Of a stretch of DNA of 64,000 nucleotides, positions 1-12,356 are shown one piece after another. Source of the stretch: Leucocoprinus leucothites (taxonomy: Eukaryota; Basidiomycota; Agaricomycetes; Agaricales; Agaricaceae); assembly GCA_013368445.1 (NCBI GenBank), contig JAACJO010000016.1:186001-250000 (forward strand), read 5' to 3'. Positions within the stretch are counted from its first letter, which is position 1; each line of letters opens with the position of its first letter. A program made the translations under genes and the position numbers. Below the pieces are notes generated by a model. That model was not told where the DNA came from. It did no database searches and saw only the letters and a list, made by a program, of their open reading frames with translations.

Positions 1-79
1 TGAATCGCTTCCTGCGAAATACCACTCTGCCGTTGCTCCCAAGCCAAGAAGCCAGAGCGCAAGACCAATGAGCTTTCTA

Positions 80-2225
80 GAAAACATGATATCTGTCGCC
101 ACTCCTCAGTGTAGAGCCCAAGACTCGGATCTAGACATGGGGTTAGTAATCCAGTTTCCACTTCCTTGGGAACACTTAACGACACAATGACTCGGTTAGA
201 ACACTTCGTCCTATATCGTAACCACCCCTATAGCGCCTCAAACCCATGAAATTGCCACCTGTCCTGTCAAAACCGAGCGACGCACGTCCCTGTGTCCTCA
301 TTGAAGTCACGTGAATCTGCAGTAAAAGTCATCCCCAAAAATTCCATAATACCGGGAATAGTGAATTAGAACCAAGTTATAGGCTATTATACAGGCCCCG
401 AGAAAAAAAAAACATAAAAAGAAAACGAGCGAGAGCGAGATGTATTGAAGGTGGGTTATGACACAATGTGAGTAATCAGATAAGCTGAGAGTAAAAACCA
501 AAAAAGGAAACGCAACGAGAGAAAAGGAAAACCAATCCATCTTCCATTAGGCCCGAATGGACCGCATGTCCTTCCTCTAATCGGAAATTTTATCCCAGGA
601 CAATCGAGTACACTGTCAAGGAGTGAGGCATCGCCACATAGCGGCGCCCGTTGCAGTCTGACAACTCTCTTCATTCCGCTGTCTCGATAGCGTGAAAGCT
701 GATCGTCACAGTGAGTGAGCGTAGCTCCAATGTGGTTGAGTGGTCGGAGGACGTGGTATGGCGTTTGAGTGAGGAGAGTTGGGTCCGAATGTCTTGTCTA
801 GATGACAATTCATGTCAATAGGAAGTCAACATTGGAAAGGGTATAAAACGAACCTTGAGAGCCTCCAACTCGCCCTCCTTACCCACACGGAAAACCTCCT
901 CCTCCACTGCGCCTTCGTATCCGCCTAACTCTTCACACTACTCTCGAACTTATCAATCTGCTTCCACCTCACATCAAGCTGCTTCCTAATCTCATTCAAC
1001 TTGTCCACATATTTCGCTTCTGCCTCTTTACATTTCTTGTCGAAATCGAGTTGAATTTGCGAGAGAGCTTTGAGTCGCGTGATGAGGTTGTCGTGGAAGA
1101 CGCTAAAGTTGGTGAACGGCTTGGTTTCGCCTAAACTTCCCTTCTTCTATAGGTGTGAATGAGTGAGAAGCGCAAAGGAGAAGAGGTCAAAGGCGATACA
1201 CTCACAAGAACCTTATCCACACCCAAAATCTTCTTCAAATACTGATAAATCGTCAGCAGCAACGTATTCCTCTCCGCCAACTGATCCCTCCACACCGTCT
1301 CCTGACCTTGCAAACTCCCCTGCTCCTTCTTAAGTCTCCCTTCCGCCTCCCCTAGCCCCTCCCTCCCTCTTCTTCAACTCCCCCTGCACATTCTCCGAAA
1401 GATTGGGTCTCGCTTGGGTCTGTTGGGATAATTACGTTGAAAGGTCCCGAGATTGCACCTAGAGGTTATCAGTCAAGGAGTCATTTTCTTGGAGTTTGGG
1501 TTGGTTGGAGGAGAAGTCTGACCGAATACGTGAAAGTTCGTCTTCGAGTCTTTCAACGTCCCTCTTCAGTCGATCGAGCTCCAACCGTGAACTGAACCTC
1601 GTAGTTGTATCTATCTCTCCTCTGTTCAAATCGGATAAAGCAGACCAGAGCGTAGAATATTTAACTTCGGGGGAGCTAGTGAGTTTTTAAAGTTCGTCAA
1701 AGTGTTTGGAGGTGAAATTGTCGATGGTACAGGAGTGGGATTTTAAGTGCGCGTTCGTGTTCGGATTGGAGGTCGGCGTGCTGTCAGGAGAGGGAGCCAT
1801 ATTTAACTTGGTGGTCGTGGCGTTCACGGTGGGATTGTTCGTAGATTTCGGTGGTTTCTTGGAGTCCAGCACGGACTTGACCGAGTTTCTGACATTGATC
1901 AAGTCAACCTATAATCTTTCAACGCGGGTATGAAGTGACGGTCGACTTACCTCTTTAAGCGCTTCACGCCTCCAGGCTCTCCCTTTTTACGCCCTCATCC
2001 TCCCTCAACTTCTCTGCCTCCTCTTCCTTGATTTTATCACTTTCATTCTCGAGTGCATAGATGTCCTCGCCGAGCTTATCAATCGTAGCCCTCATAGCGT
2101 CGATCTGCGCGTCCTTAGTCTCAGTCTACAGTTCGAGACCGTTCAGCACAGGTTCGAATTCCGTGCGGAGCTCGTGTTGTCGGTTTTCATGCTCGCCGTG
2201 AGAGAGCTTCAGCGTAGCGGAGTAC
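80..2225 (-). pseudogene. Truncated, decayed copy of the centrosomin-motif coiled-coil gene
   Basis: This stretch is alignable by eye with 5390-8210 of the intact gene, in the same orientation. It keeps the 3' flank, parts of the last exons and the middle coiled-coil exons, and lacks the whole N-terminal half (exons 1 and 2 of the intact gene). About 560 bp are missing near position 700: the sequence jumps from the equivalent of 6020 to that of 6585 across a short shared stretch, removing the final exon and half of exon 6. A Tyr codon of the intact gene is a TAG stop at 925-927, and there is a further internal loss near 1345-1390. Short readable pieces remain, for example around 1200-1313, but no start or continuous frame. 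It is best read as a relic of a segmental duplication. Confidence 0.85.
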
Positions 2226-3127
2226 GGGGTAAGCCTGAGCCTCGGAAAGAATGAATCTGACAGGTCGTGATATATGAAATGAGACTACTGTGACATTCAA
2301 GGTACGTGACGTCTATTTGCGTCTCAGACATCCAAAGAAAACGACTACATAGCCTTCTCGTTGCTCCCACGTTCAAGCCTCGTCTGCATCTAATATTATT
2401 ATTGAATATTATTGAGTACTTCTCTTTACTAGGCTTCTTACTCGCTCCGCCATCTCTCTTCCTCAATAGTTGACGAGGTGATTCGCATGGTTACGCGTCG
2501 TCCGAGTTAGCCTTATCATGCAACATAGTCTGCTGAAATCATTTCCAACCCAGGTCCCAGTCCCTCTCGTGCGAGTCGGCACATCGCTTGGAACCGACAT
2601 TGATACGAAGAAGGGCTCACTATCGAGATTTTGTTCAAGGTAGTCCTGAAGCACGTTGAGATGACCATACTGTTCTCGAAGTGCGAAGCTCCTTCAAGGA
2701 AAAGTTGAAACCGACATTATTAGTACAGCATATCTCACACCTTCAGGACTGCGCTGGACGTCCCCTGTAACAATAAGGTTAAGGCGGCTAAGCTCAGGTA
2801 CAGTATGCACAGCAACTCGAAAAAGCGAACGGATCTACCTCTAAATCAAGACTTCATCCAAGTGAGAAACATTGTCAGGTTGAGCCAAAACATCACCACA
2901 ACATACATGCAATTTCAAGCGGTCTGTTGTCATCAGGCTAGCCGAATCTGAATGCACAACTAGGTCTGAGTTATTTTCAGAGTTCGCTCCTTTGACGGAC
3001 ATGGAGATGAGATTTTACCAGTGCAGTCAATTCATTTTCTACAGACGGGGCGGCTGTTTTGAGAGCGTCTCCTTGACGATAAGATAAACGAAGTTCAAAC
3101 ATGCCTCGCTCACTACACCAGGGTCTT
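2226..3127. other. Intergenic stretch, no gene seen
   Basis: Similarity to the coiled-coil gene stops near 2225. Up to the stop codon of the MFS gene at 3128 there are only short open frames without recognisable sequence or matching splice sites. I see no repeat or RNA gene here. Confidence 0.5.
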
Positions 3128-5138
3128 TTACATCGAATAATCAATATCTACCCACTTCCGCATTCTCTCTCCATATCTGATGACAAGAATGATAAGTCTG
3201 TGCACATAATGTCAGTGGGATTTCCAGAGTAATCAGAGCGAGTACCCACGCAAAGCCAACCCATGCGAGTGAGGCTGAGATAAGGTTGGTAACTACAACA
3301 CCGTAGGTGTTGATCATCGGAAGTATTCCTGCGACGGCAAGAGAAAGAAGAAGTGCGCGTAATCCGCTAGTTTATTTGAAGACGGTGGTCAACTCAGAGA
3401 CACTCAAGGCATTAATTCTTGGCTCACTTATTCGCTGCCATGGCTTCTGCGCTGCGTGTCTGCAATATATCTACGATATATGCAGCCGATGGACTCAGCA
3501 CCATGTCTACCTATACGCAGTCAAATGAGGAAATGCACCATTGAATAAGGTATGGTAACGTACCCCAAAACCATTCATGAACAGACACACTAAGTTCAAG
3601 ACAAGGCCTATCGGGCCCGGGACATATCGCATTGATAGACCGCTCAATAAGATAGAGAGAGGTACTAAAACAGAAGCGCCTATAAGGCATGCTCTCAAAC
3701 GATCTTCGGGAAGCAATAATCCTCTCTTCAGCCTCCACCTTTTCATGACCCTGTCAGATAAGCCACCAGCCACAGGTGCACCCACTAACTATATGCTTAG
3801 CCATTGATTTATAATCAAATCACCAAACGCACCAATGTTTCCGAGTCCTGAGGGGAGATAGCAGGCCCCTAAGAGAGCCTCATTCCGAATATTGTAGCGG
3901 ATTCCCTGACTGTAGGGTGAGAGGCTGATGTCAATAAGCTGGAATCAACCCACGATTGTGTATGCCAGCGGGACAAGTAAAACTACTCATAGTGTGAGAA
4001 TTCAAGTGGATGTGCGAAATCAAGAAAATGATACCATAATCAGTCAAAAGAGTCACTAGTCCAACCATAGTCTGAGAAAGCTTGACATCAGTAGGCGAAC
4101 TTTAAGATATAGGGTTTTACAAACAAGGACGAGAAGAGGTGGGCTGCGGAGCAGGCCTAGAGGAGCCAACGGGTTAACCAACACAGGTCGCCACAGAGGT
4201 CTAGAGTTAAGCTCTAGACTATCAGCCTTGAGAGTACCAGGATGGCTGGTCTCAGTAAAAGCGAAAAGCATGAATATGAAACCTATTAAGGAGAAGACAG
4301 CAAGACCGAATTGTACGACACGCCACGAGAAGTAATGCATCGTGAAACCTGAGTCGAAATTTCAGCCCATGCATGATGACGGTGAATCCGGGTGACTGAC
4401 GAACCTCCGACAAACGGGGCTAAGGCTGGACCGAGAAGTGTTGCCTATGTCGAGTGAAAAACGTCAGCTCAAGCTCAGGCTTGAGGTATCCAGGTGACTT
4501 ACACCAAAGAAAACGCCCAAAGCCGTTCCTCTCTCCTCTGATTTGTATATGTCTCCTATAACACTCGCACCCAAAGCCATTCCAGGAGCAGCACCTGCAG
4601 ACTGGAAAAACCTCCAAAACATCAGTTGTGAAACTGTTGTCGCACACCCAACACCCAGGGAGCCAACAATAGAAATTGGGAAACCAACTAAATACACAAC
4701 CCTTTTCCCATCTATAGATTAATTTGAGCAGCTGTCAGCCGTCGAAGAGAACTAGAAACATGCAATAAGCAGCATAGGTGGTGCCGATCAGCGGGCCAAC
4801 AAATGCGGCGAGGACCGACAAGCTGACTGCATAGCTGAAAGAGCTTTAAGAGAGAGAGCATCTTATCGACACTGTATGAAGCTACCTGATCATTGCCCCT
4901 GTGGTCTGCAGCTCTGCAGCAATCCGGGGGATTGAGGGAAGAAAGGTTCCAGAGATGAACGCTTTGAAACAGTTATCCTACATCAGTCGTAACATGAATT
5001 CACGAACTTACGGGCTATCAATCCGCACAACGACACAATGGCAACCAGAAGTCGTTTCTGTGCTGGCGAATATCGCTGATAGATGAGGTCATGGTCAGTC
5101 GGCACTGAGAGGAGGGGTGTTTCATCTGAGTCTAGCAT
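3128..5138 (-). CDS. MFS transporter 1 (DHA1-like), with a GC-AG intron
   Basis: Predicted 459-residue plasma-membrane or vacuolar proton-coupled exporter of the major facilitator superfamily. Thirteen exons join in frame: 5138-5012, 4961-4886, 4834-4764, 4711-4503, 4444-4405, 4348-4125, 4071-4035, 3985-3954, 3905-3833, 3784-3564, 3510-3428, 3366-3250, 3197-3128. It starts MLDSDETPLL. The DHA1-type stretch VIGDIYKSEERGTALG lies near residues 135-155, FTETSHPGT near 205, and the loop LPEDRLRA near 320. Substrate is unknown; four paralogues lie in the window. Intron 3 has a GC donor (4763-4762) at the position where the three paralogues have GT. With that donor the frame closes exactly, so the gene looks intact unless splicing there fails. 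Start chosen because all paralogues begin with the same short acidic ETPLL/ETSLL segment. Confidence 0.8.
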
Positions 5139-6034
5139 AGAATGAAGAAGTGGTATGCAATGAGAGTACTGAGGCCTGAGGGGGCGCTTTCAGTCCCCTT
5201 TTAAGTGATGAAAGTGGCCGCTTGGCAAATAAATACGCCAAGTCGTACGTTCAGTATCCTTATTACATCAGACTTGTTTGTGGCATGGCCAGATATTTTT
5301 GCAATCTTCGAGGTTGGGTATGTGGGTGGACCGGTGATTGCCGGGACTAGTGGCGTAACAGGTAGACAACCGTAGCCTCACTGCTTCACCATTGCACAAA
5401 TTCTGAGATAAAACCTCTCGACACACCTCAGTGCAGAGCCCAAGGCTCTGATCTAAACACGGGGTTAGTCATCCGGTTGCCACTTCCCGGGAACCACTTA
5501 ACTATACAATGACTCGAATAGAATACTTCGTTTGATATCGTAACCATCCTTATACCGCCTCTGCACTCACGAAATTGCCATCTATCCTGTCAGAACCGAG
5601 CGGCGCACATCACCCTGTGCCCTCCTTGGAGTCATGTGAACCTGCAGTAAAAGGCATCCGTTCAGATTCAGGGAATAGTAAATTAGGACCAAGTCGAGTC
5701 GTATGCTATTATACAGGCTCTGAAAAAACATAAGAAGAAAACGAGCGAGAGCGAGATGTAATGAGGGTGGGTTATGACACAATGTGAGTAATCAGATAAG
5801 CTGAGAGAAAAAAAACGAAACGCAACCAGAGAAAAAGAAAACCAATCCATCTTCCATTAGGCCCGAATGGACCGCATGTCCCTCCTCTAGCCGGAAACCC
5901 TATCCCAGGACGATCGAGTCCAACGCCAAGAAGTGAAGCATTGCTACATAGCGGCGCCCGCCGCAGTCTGACAACTCTCTTCCATTCCGCTGCCTCGATA
6001 ACGTGAAAGCTGATCGTCACTGACATGAGCCCGA

Positions 6035-9000
6035 TTATGTAGTCGGCGCCTTATTTGACTCAACCAGATCATTCAGCTGCTGATTCCGTCTCTGTGCCTT
6101 CTCTAGCTGAGTTTGAAGGTTCCTAAAAGCAGAGAATCGTCAGTGTTGATGCTCCGAATAGACAAGTGCAAATTAGATATCAGGACTCAAGGATGCGAAT
6201 CAGGTTCCAACGTTTGCAATAGCACCCGAATGGACAAGTGGCACAGCCGGAAGACATGAAAAGAAAGAAAGAAAGAAAGATGTAAATTCCTCAACCACCA
6301 AAAGAACAAGCCCGAAAAAGGAGGAAACACCAAGAACCAAACGACAAAAACCACTCACTTCAAATTCGCCTCCAACTCCGCAACCCTCTCCTTACTCCCC
6401 TGCCTCTCCCTCTTAACCCTCTCCTCCGCAGCCTTCAACCTCGCCTCATACTCCCTCACCCTCGCATCCCACTTATTATCCGCCTGCGCACTCTTCTGAT
6501 TCATCGCAGCAATCTTCTCTTCCGTCGCCAGGAGCTGATTCTGCGCATTGGTGAGCCTCCGTTCAGCGTTCGTTGCTCGCGTAGTGAGTGAGCGCAGCTC
6601 GGATGTGGTTGAGTGATCGGAGGATGTGGTGTGGCGTTTGAGTGAGGAGAGTTGGGATTGAAGATCTTGGTTTGTTGTCTAAATGACAACTCATGTCAAT
6701 AGGAAGACAACAGTAGAAAGGGTACGAAACGAACCTTGAGAGCTTCCAACTCGCCCTCCTTACCCGCAAACTTCCTCCTCCACTGCGCCTTCGTATCCGC
6801 ATAACTCTTCACACTACTCTCAAACTTATCAATCTGCTTCCACCTCACATCAAGCTGCTTCCTAATCTCATTCAACTTGTCCACATATTTCGCTTCCGCC
6901 TCTTTACATTTCTTATCGAAATCGAGTTGGATTTGCGAAAGAGCTTTGAGTCGCGTGATGAGGTTGTCGTGGAAGACGCTAAAGTTGGTAAACGGCTTAG
7001 TTTCGCCTGAGCTTCCCTTCTTCTATAGGTGTGAATGAGTGAGAAGCGTAAAGGAGAAGAAGTGGAAGACGAAACACTCACAGGAACCTTATCCACACCC
7101 AAAATCTTCTCCAAATATTGATAAATCGTCAGCAGCAAAGTATTCCTCTCCGTCAACTGATCCCTCCACACCGTCTCCTGACCCTGCAAACTCCTCTGCT
7201 CCTTTCCGAGCCTCCCCTCCACCTCTCCAAGCCTCTCCCTCAACACCTCTACCTCTCCCTCCCTCTTCTTCAACTCCCCCTGCACATTATCCAACTTCTC
7301 TGAAAGATTAAGTCTCGCTTGAGTCTGTTGAGATAATTGCGTTGAAAGGTCCCGAGATTGCACGTGGAGGTTATCGATCACGGCGTCTTTTTCTTGGAGT
7401 TTGAGTTGATTTGAGGAGAGGTCTGATCGAGTACGTGAAAGCTCGTCTTCGAGCCTCTCAACATCCCTCTTCAGTCTATCAAGCTCCAACTGCAAACTAA
7501 ACCTCGTAGTTGTATCCATCTCTCCTCTCCTCTTACTCTCCTCCTCTATTCCCTCCAGCGCATCCTGCACCTCACGTAAATCCTGTTCCCTCTGCTCCAA
7601 CGTCGTTTGCGCTCTGTTCAAATCAGATAAAGCAGATTGGAGTGCAGAATCTTTAGCTTCGAGGGAGCGAGTGATTTTGCGAAGTTCGTCAGAATGTTTA
7701 GAGGTGAGATCGTCGACGATGCGGGAGTGGGATTTGAGTGTGCGTTCGAGTTCGGATTGGAGGTCGGTGTGCTGTCGAGAGAGGGAGTCGTATCGAACCT
7801 GGTGGTCGTGGAGTTCACGATGGCATTGTTCGTAGATTTCGGTGGTTTCTTGGAGCTCAGCACGGACTTGACCGAGTTTCTGAAATCGATTGAGTCAACT
7901 CGTATTCTCTCAACCAGGTGTGAAAAGACGGTCAACGTACCTCTTTGAGCGCACTACTTAACGCTTCCAGTCTCTCCCTCTCAACGCCCTCGTCCTCCCT
8001 CAGCCTCTCTGCCTCCTCCTTGATCTTATCATTCTCATCCTCGAGCACATAAATGTCCTCGCCGAGCTTATCAATCGTAGCCCTCATAGCGTCGATCTGC
8101 GCATCCTTAGTCTCAGCCTGCAGCTCGAGATCGTTCAGGGCAGATTCGAATTCCGTGCGGAGCTCGTGCTGTCGGTTCTCATGCTCGTCAAGGGAGAGTT
8201 TAAGGTCTCTGAATTCGGTTTCCCGTTCCGAGAGGACCTAGAAAACAACCTGAGTCACATTTTAGCAAAGAAGGTACCTCGCCACTCACATCCTTCAACT
8301 CCTCAATCTGCATCCTCGCCTCCTCAACCTCCCCTCTCCACTCATCTTCGACGACCTCTACAATCCTCTTATGCTCCGCCACCAACTCATCAATCTCCGC
8401 ATTCTTCTGCTCGCACTCATCCTCCTTCTGCTGTACCTCAATCAATAATGCCGCAAGTCTATCCTTCATATTATTCAAATCATCCTCAGCCTGTTCTCTC
8501 TCTTCCCTCTCCTCGAGGATCAAGGCACGAGATTCACTACGCTCCTGATGCTCTGATTCGCGTTTCGCGTGGAGATCTTCAATTTCGAGTTTGAGTGATT
8601 CAATGGCGTCGAGTAGGTCTTCTTTTTCGTCGTCTTTCTGAGAAAGGAGTGCGATATGATCTTGAAGTCTATGATGGAGGTCTGTGTTTTCGTCTTCAAG
8701 GTCGTGAATGCGTTGCTGGAAACGGGAGGTGTCGGGACGGGATTGGGACTGGGAGGAGGAGAGAGAGGAGGGGTTACGTTCGACTAGATCTTTAAGGCGT
8801 TCAATCTCGTCCATGTTATCTTGTAACAACTCTCTCATATTCTCAATCTCCTCTTCCAATTGGGCATTATGCATCTCGAGTTCACGTAGAACATCTTCAC
8901 TTTCCTCGCCGTGATGTGATCTCTGTCTCCGGAGTTCACGGATCTCCCTCTCCCTCTCTTCCAACCTCTCTTCGAGCTCTCGCTCACGCTCCTCGCGTTC

Positions 9001-9729
9001 ACGATCCTGCGTTCGAGAAGAGGCACGATTGTGTTCTTGAGACTCGAGTTCTTTCTCGAGTTGGAGCACAAGTTTTTTGAGTTTCTTGAGCTCCATGTTG
9101 CGCTGTTGAACTTCGATTTTGAGATTGATGTTTTGCTTGAGTGCAGCATCGATTTGGTCGGGGGCGAGTTGGGCGAGACGTTCTTCGAGGAAGTGGACAC
9201 GAAGTTTGATGTTGAAGTTTTCTTTCTTTAGGTTATCGATGTGCTTAGAGGAAATTTACATCAGTACGAGTAATCTGAGCTATGAGTAGCATACCTTTTC
9301 TTGATCTCGGAGTGTCAGCGTTACGCCTTTATTCCCTGCCGCACTTGGTCGCACACCTCCTTTCTTCCTCGGAGTCTCAACGTCTTCTCCATACCGCTTC
9401 TTCTCTACAGCAGGCGTATCCAGTAAATCTCCACCATCTTCTCCCTCATCACCACCTACATCTCTTGTTGAAGATGCACCCAATCTCGATGAAAATCCTC
9501 CACCGAAATCTGTTCTCCGTCTCGACGTCAGAACGGACGAAGAACCGGGTGGCGAGGGTGTAGCAACTGGAAGAGAGGATTGTGCAGTTGAACGAGATGA
9601 TGCAGAAGGAATACGAAGGTGCCGGCCTGGAGTAGAGAAACCCGATGCAAGAGAGCCGAGAGAGACTTCCGGATGTGTTCCCGAAGAGGTGTTGGAGAGA
9701 TCTGCGTGGGATGTTAGTGCCGCAGACAT
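6035..9729 (-). CDS. Coiled-coil protein with centrosomin N-terminal motif (microtubule-organising-centre protein)
   Basis: A 1059-residue protein from seven exons: 9729-9295, 9243-8290, 8237-7941, 7879-7082, 7022-6735, 6678-6359, 6122-6035. Residues 1-138 are Ser/Thr/Pro-rich and probably disordered. About 139-195 match the centrosomin motif 1 family: LRDQEKHIDNLKKEN at the exon 1/2 junction, then NIKLRVHFLEERL. The rest is almost unbroken heptad-rich coiled coil to about residue 1040. In the Mto1/Pcp1/Spc110/centrosomin group this motif recruits gamma-tubulin complexes to spindle pole bodies or other nucleation sites; that role is inferred here. No PACT-like C-terminus is obvious. An ATG with no upstream in-frame alternative opens exon 1. 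Intron 6 carries a short GAAA microsatellite. It is the only intact copy among several fragments in the window. Confidence 0.85.
6255..6283. repeat. GAAA microsatellite in intron 6
   Basis: Four to five consecutive GAAA units lie in the last intron (6123-6358) of the coiled-coil gene. They do not touch the coding sequence. Confidence 0.8.
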
Positions 9730-10490
9730 GGCTGCAGCCTGAGGAGTTGTCTTCCTATATGCTATGTTGTTAGAACATATGAATCCAATGAGACGAAAAC
9801 ATACACTCCGGACAAGACGTTGATGTTGTTGATCAAGCTCAGCTCAAGGTTAGCACGCGACAACATCAACCATACCAAAGCACGTGATTCGCCTAAATGA
9901 GCATACTATCTATTTTTATTCGATCCTGTTATCTGGGTTGGTTTTGTAGGGTCGAACGTGTGTATTCGAAGAATAGAGGTGGCATAGGACAAGCAGACGT
10001 AAAATGTCGCAAAGAAGGCTCGCAAACCCTAACGTCTATCCTATTCCCTCGATCAGCTAAGGTGCGAGGGTTCACGACACAGGAAACAAGTTCACGACAC
10101 AGGAAACAAGTTCACGACACAGGAAACAAGAGGGCGAATTTGAATCACAGCGGCGATCACACCGAAGACGATGCGAGGCCTAGGCGATCTACCCGAGAGG
10201 CATGCTCATGTCGGTTAAAAGTGGTACTGAGTGGTATTTGGTCCGTACTGGCCCAATTGTCAGAACGGAGGGTACTATTATTCCTTCCCGGCGTCCATGC
10301 GATATACGACTCGTTAGTTGAGAGTGTAGTCGCAGGCCTTAGGGAGAACAACTGACAACACACATTTCCAAGATAGTCATTCTCGAATTCGGAGCTAATG
10401 GCAGTTTAAATGTATAAAACACACGAACACGATAATCATTGGCCCGTTTCACGTATTTATGTACATATCATCGAACACATAACTACAGGC
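9730..10490. other. Promoter of the coiled-coil gene followed by a decayed duplicated unit
   Basis: The first 150 bp upstream of the ATG are presumably the promoter. From about 9880 (starting CACGTGATT) the sequence matches 12990 onward and 17436 onward, and 10380-10490 matches 13960-14075. The two other copies continue into the terminal exon of an I66-type inhibitor gene, so the part near 10070-10360 probably marks a decayed remnant of the same neighbour. A 152-residue open frame across 9897-10355 has no recognisable content. Confidence 0.55.
10071..10130. repeat. Three perfect 20-bp tandem repeats
   Basis: TTCACGACACAGGAAACAAG occurs three times without a mismatch at 10071-10090, 10091-10110 and 10111-10130. 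The related duplicated units at 13150 and 17570 lack this array, so the expansion arose after the duplication. Confidence 0.95.
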
Positions 10491-11622
10491 ACCGTCCTAT
10501 TCTCTCAGCATATCCAATGGCTGCATTTTGGATTCTGTCAATCACCTGGATGGACAGGAAGATCCCGGGAAAGTCAATAATTGGCGGAATTTGGGTGCCC
10601 TCAACGAAACATTCTTCAAGTCAAACACACTGGGGATCATCACATCATCTGACAGGATGATTCCGAAGTGGCGTAACATGGGCGGTGAGTCTTACAAGTG
10701 TCTAATACTCCGCACATCATTAATTTTGGAGGGAAATACTTCACCATCGCACACCGCTTGGTATTATTTAATGAGGTTCAAATTCCTTGGCTGTCTCGAC
10801 AATTTCACGTCACATTCACAGTAATCGGCATCCGCTTATTAAAATGTCAAAATTCGATCGCGTTCCCGGCTCGGGCAGAGTTGGGAACCGGAGAGTCGGG
10901 ACTTATCATCCTGATCAGTCCACTCTCGTGCGTACAATTGGTTGATAAAGTCAACATTCGGAATGTCACTGTTTCGCCTGAGGCCATTGTGCTTTCAAGC
11001 AATTACTATTATCGTATACATGTGTGGCTGGCAAACGTGTGTCCAAATGAATACTTGGCAGACAATATAGAAAATCAATCACTGCAGCTTTGCGGAGTGT
11101 ATTTATGTAAACTGGTGCATGTACCCGCCCAGTTCTCATCCAAAATCCTACTTATAATTGACTCGGGACGTCCTAAATGATGAGTAAAAAAGTTCTTAGC
11201 GCAACAATCTCAAGCTTCGAGCGATGTGGCGCCAGGCCCGTAGCCCACAACGGGAACAAAATAGCGATTATGAATTCCATTTCAATGCGATCCTGTAAAT
11301 TCTGCGCCCAAGTACATTCTCGCTGTCCACCGCACTGCTGTCTTCCCCACTGAATTCAATCTTCAGCGGCCGCATCCCTTTTACGCAAATCTTCCCGCGA
11401 CTCGGTCTGCAGAAACAATGAACAGTCCATTTTTTCTTCATGAAGGTACAACGTCAATCTGAACTTGACAAGGTATCGTATTCAAATATTACCCAAAAAG
11501 CCTGTATCAATTCTGTTGAACTTGGGCAAGGCCGAGCGATTGGGACGGGGGAAGTAAAATTCCGTGATCAAGATGGTAGTACGTTCGAATTATCATTGAA
11601 GGATACAACTCAGCTTTCGTAG
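10491..11622. other. Intergenic stretch with unsupported open frames
   Basis: Open frames at 10528-10824 and 10698-11180 exist, but the latter opens on GTG and neither resembles a known family or shows convincing splice sites. The short frame ending at 11622 (GQGRAIGTGEVKF) looks protein-like but cannot be joined to an upstream exon with confidence. I see no gene I can support. Confidence 0.4.
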
Positions 11623-11630
11623 TATAAATA
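11623..11630 (+). promoter_or_regulatory. TATA box of the Vps62-like gene
   Basis: TATAAATA lies 48 bp upstream of the ATG at 11678, a usual distance for a short fungal 5' UTR. Confidence 0.6.
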
Positions 11631-11677
11631 CATAGTTGCAGAGATACCTCCAGTATCACCACACAATCTCACAAACA

Positions 11678-12356
11678 ATGGCACCACTACTCAACGTCAA
11701 GTCTGCTCAATTCAACATCAAAGTCAACAACGACGCTGGCTCGGGTGCCAACCTGGATCTCTCTACATGGAAACCCCAATGTGAGTACTCTGTGTTCAAT
11801 CATATCCAACTCCCTTTCTACAACTCTTCGAACTGCTGCTAAACTCACGAAAACACCAATAGTGGCGGATGGATGGTATTACCTAGGACCTGCTGCCAAC
11901 AACGGCAACGGCCAGGGCCGCCCAGGAATAATTGTCCAACCAGCTAGCAAGGAACGAGTCCTCGCTCCTATCGTCGACTGGGAGCTCGTCTGGAACGACG
12001 CCGGTTCCGGCAAATCCACCGATTTCGCGCTTTGGCGTGGCCTCCCCGCACCCGAGGATCGCGACGACTTTGTCGTCATAGGCGGATTCTTTGTTCGCTC
12101 GCACCAGAAGCCCTCTGTTGACGAATCAATGGGCATGAGGGCTATTCGCAAAGATATTCTTGTCAAGGTCGATCCTGGAACGGAGATTTGGACGGATAAA
12201 GGATCGGGAGCTAATGCAGATGGGGCGATTTGGGGGGTTTCGACTGATGGTCATTTCCAAGCTGTTGGAGCAGGAGTATTTGTTCCCGTTCAAGGATATA
12301 ACAATCCCCCTGCCGACACCTATGCTCTTAACAAAGACAAAGTGATCGGTGTTTAA
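11678..12356 (+). CDS. Vps62-like protein
   Basis: A 198-residue protein from two exons (11678-11780 and 11863-12356), joined at a split Leu codon by an 82-bp intron. It carries three copies of the family's repeat, D-x-GSGA-x2-D-x3-W: NDAGSGANLDLSTW near residue 17, NDAGSGKSTDFALW near 85, and TDKGSGANADGAIW near 155. Each repeat is followed by a strand such as YYLGPAA, FVVIGGFFV or FQAVGAGVF. This matches the Vps62/DUF946 family, named from a yeast vacuolar sorting gene; the biochemical role of the small fungal members is not established. There is no signal peptide or membrane segment, so the protein is probably cytosolic. The ATG is the first one after the TATA box. The protein is shorter than yeast Vps62 but the three repeats look complete. 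Confidence 0.75.

Noticed and set aside
456..6026. Two similar minus-strand frames at 456-674 and 5772-6026 (shared GRTCGPFGPNGRWIGF-like stretch)
   Set aside because: They lie in the duplicated 3' flank of the coiled-coil gene; the likeness is explained by the recent DNA duplication and both are interrupted without splice sites.
7039..7311. Pro/Ser-rich plus-strand frames over 7039-8594
   Set aside because: Antisense of the coiled-coil exons; biased codon composition of Glu/Lys-rich sequence produces them.
10698..11180. 160-codon open frame
   Set aside because: Opens on GTG, has no recognisable motif, and its composition varies along its length as expected for non-coding DNA.
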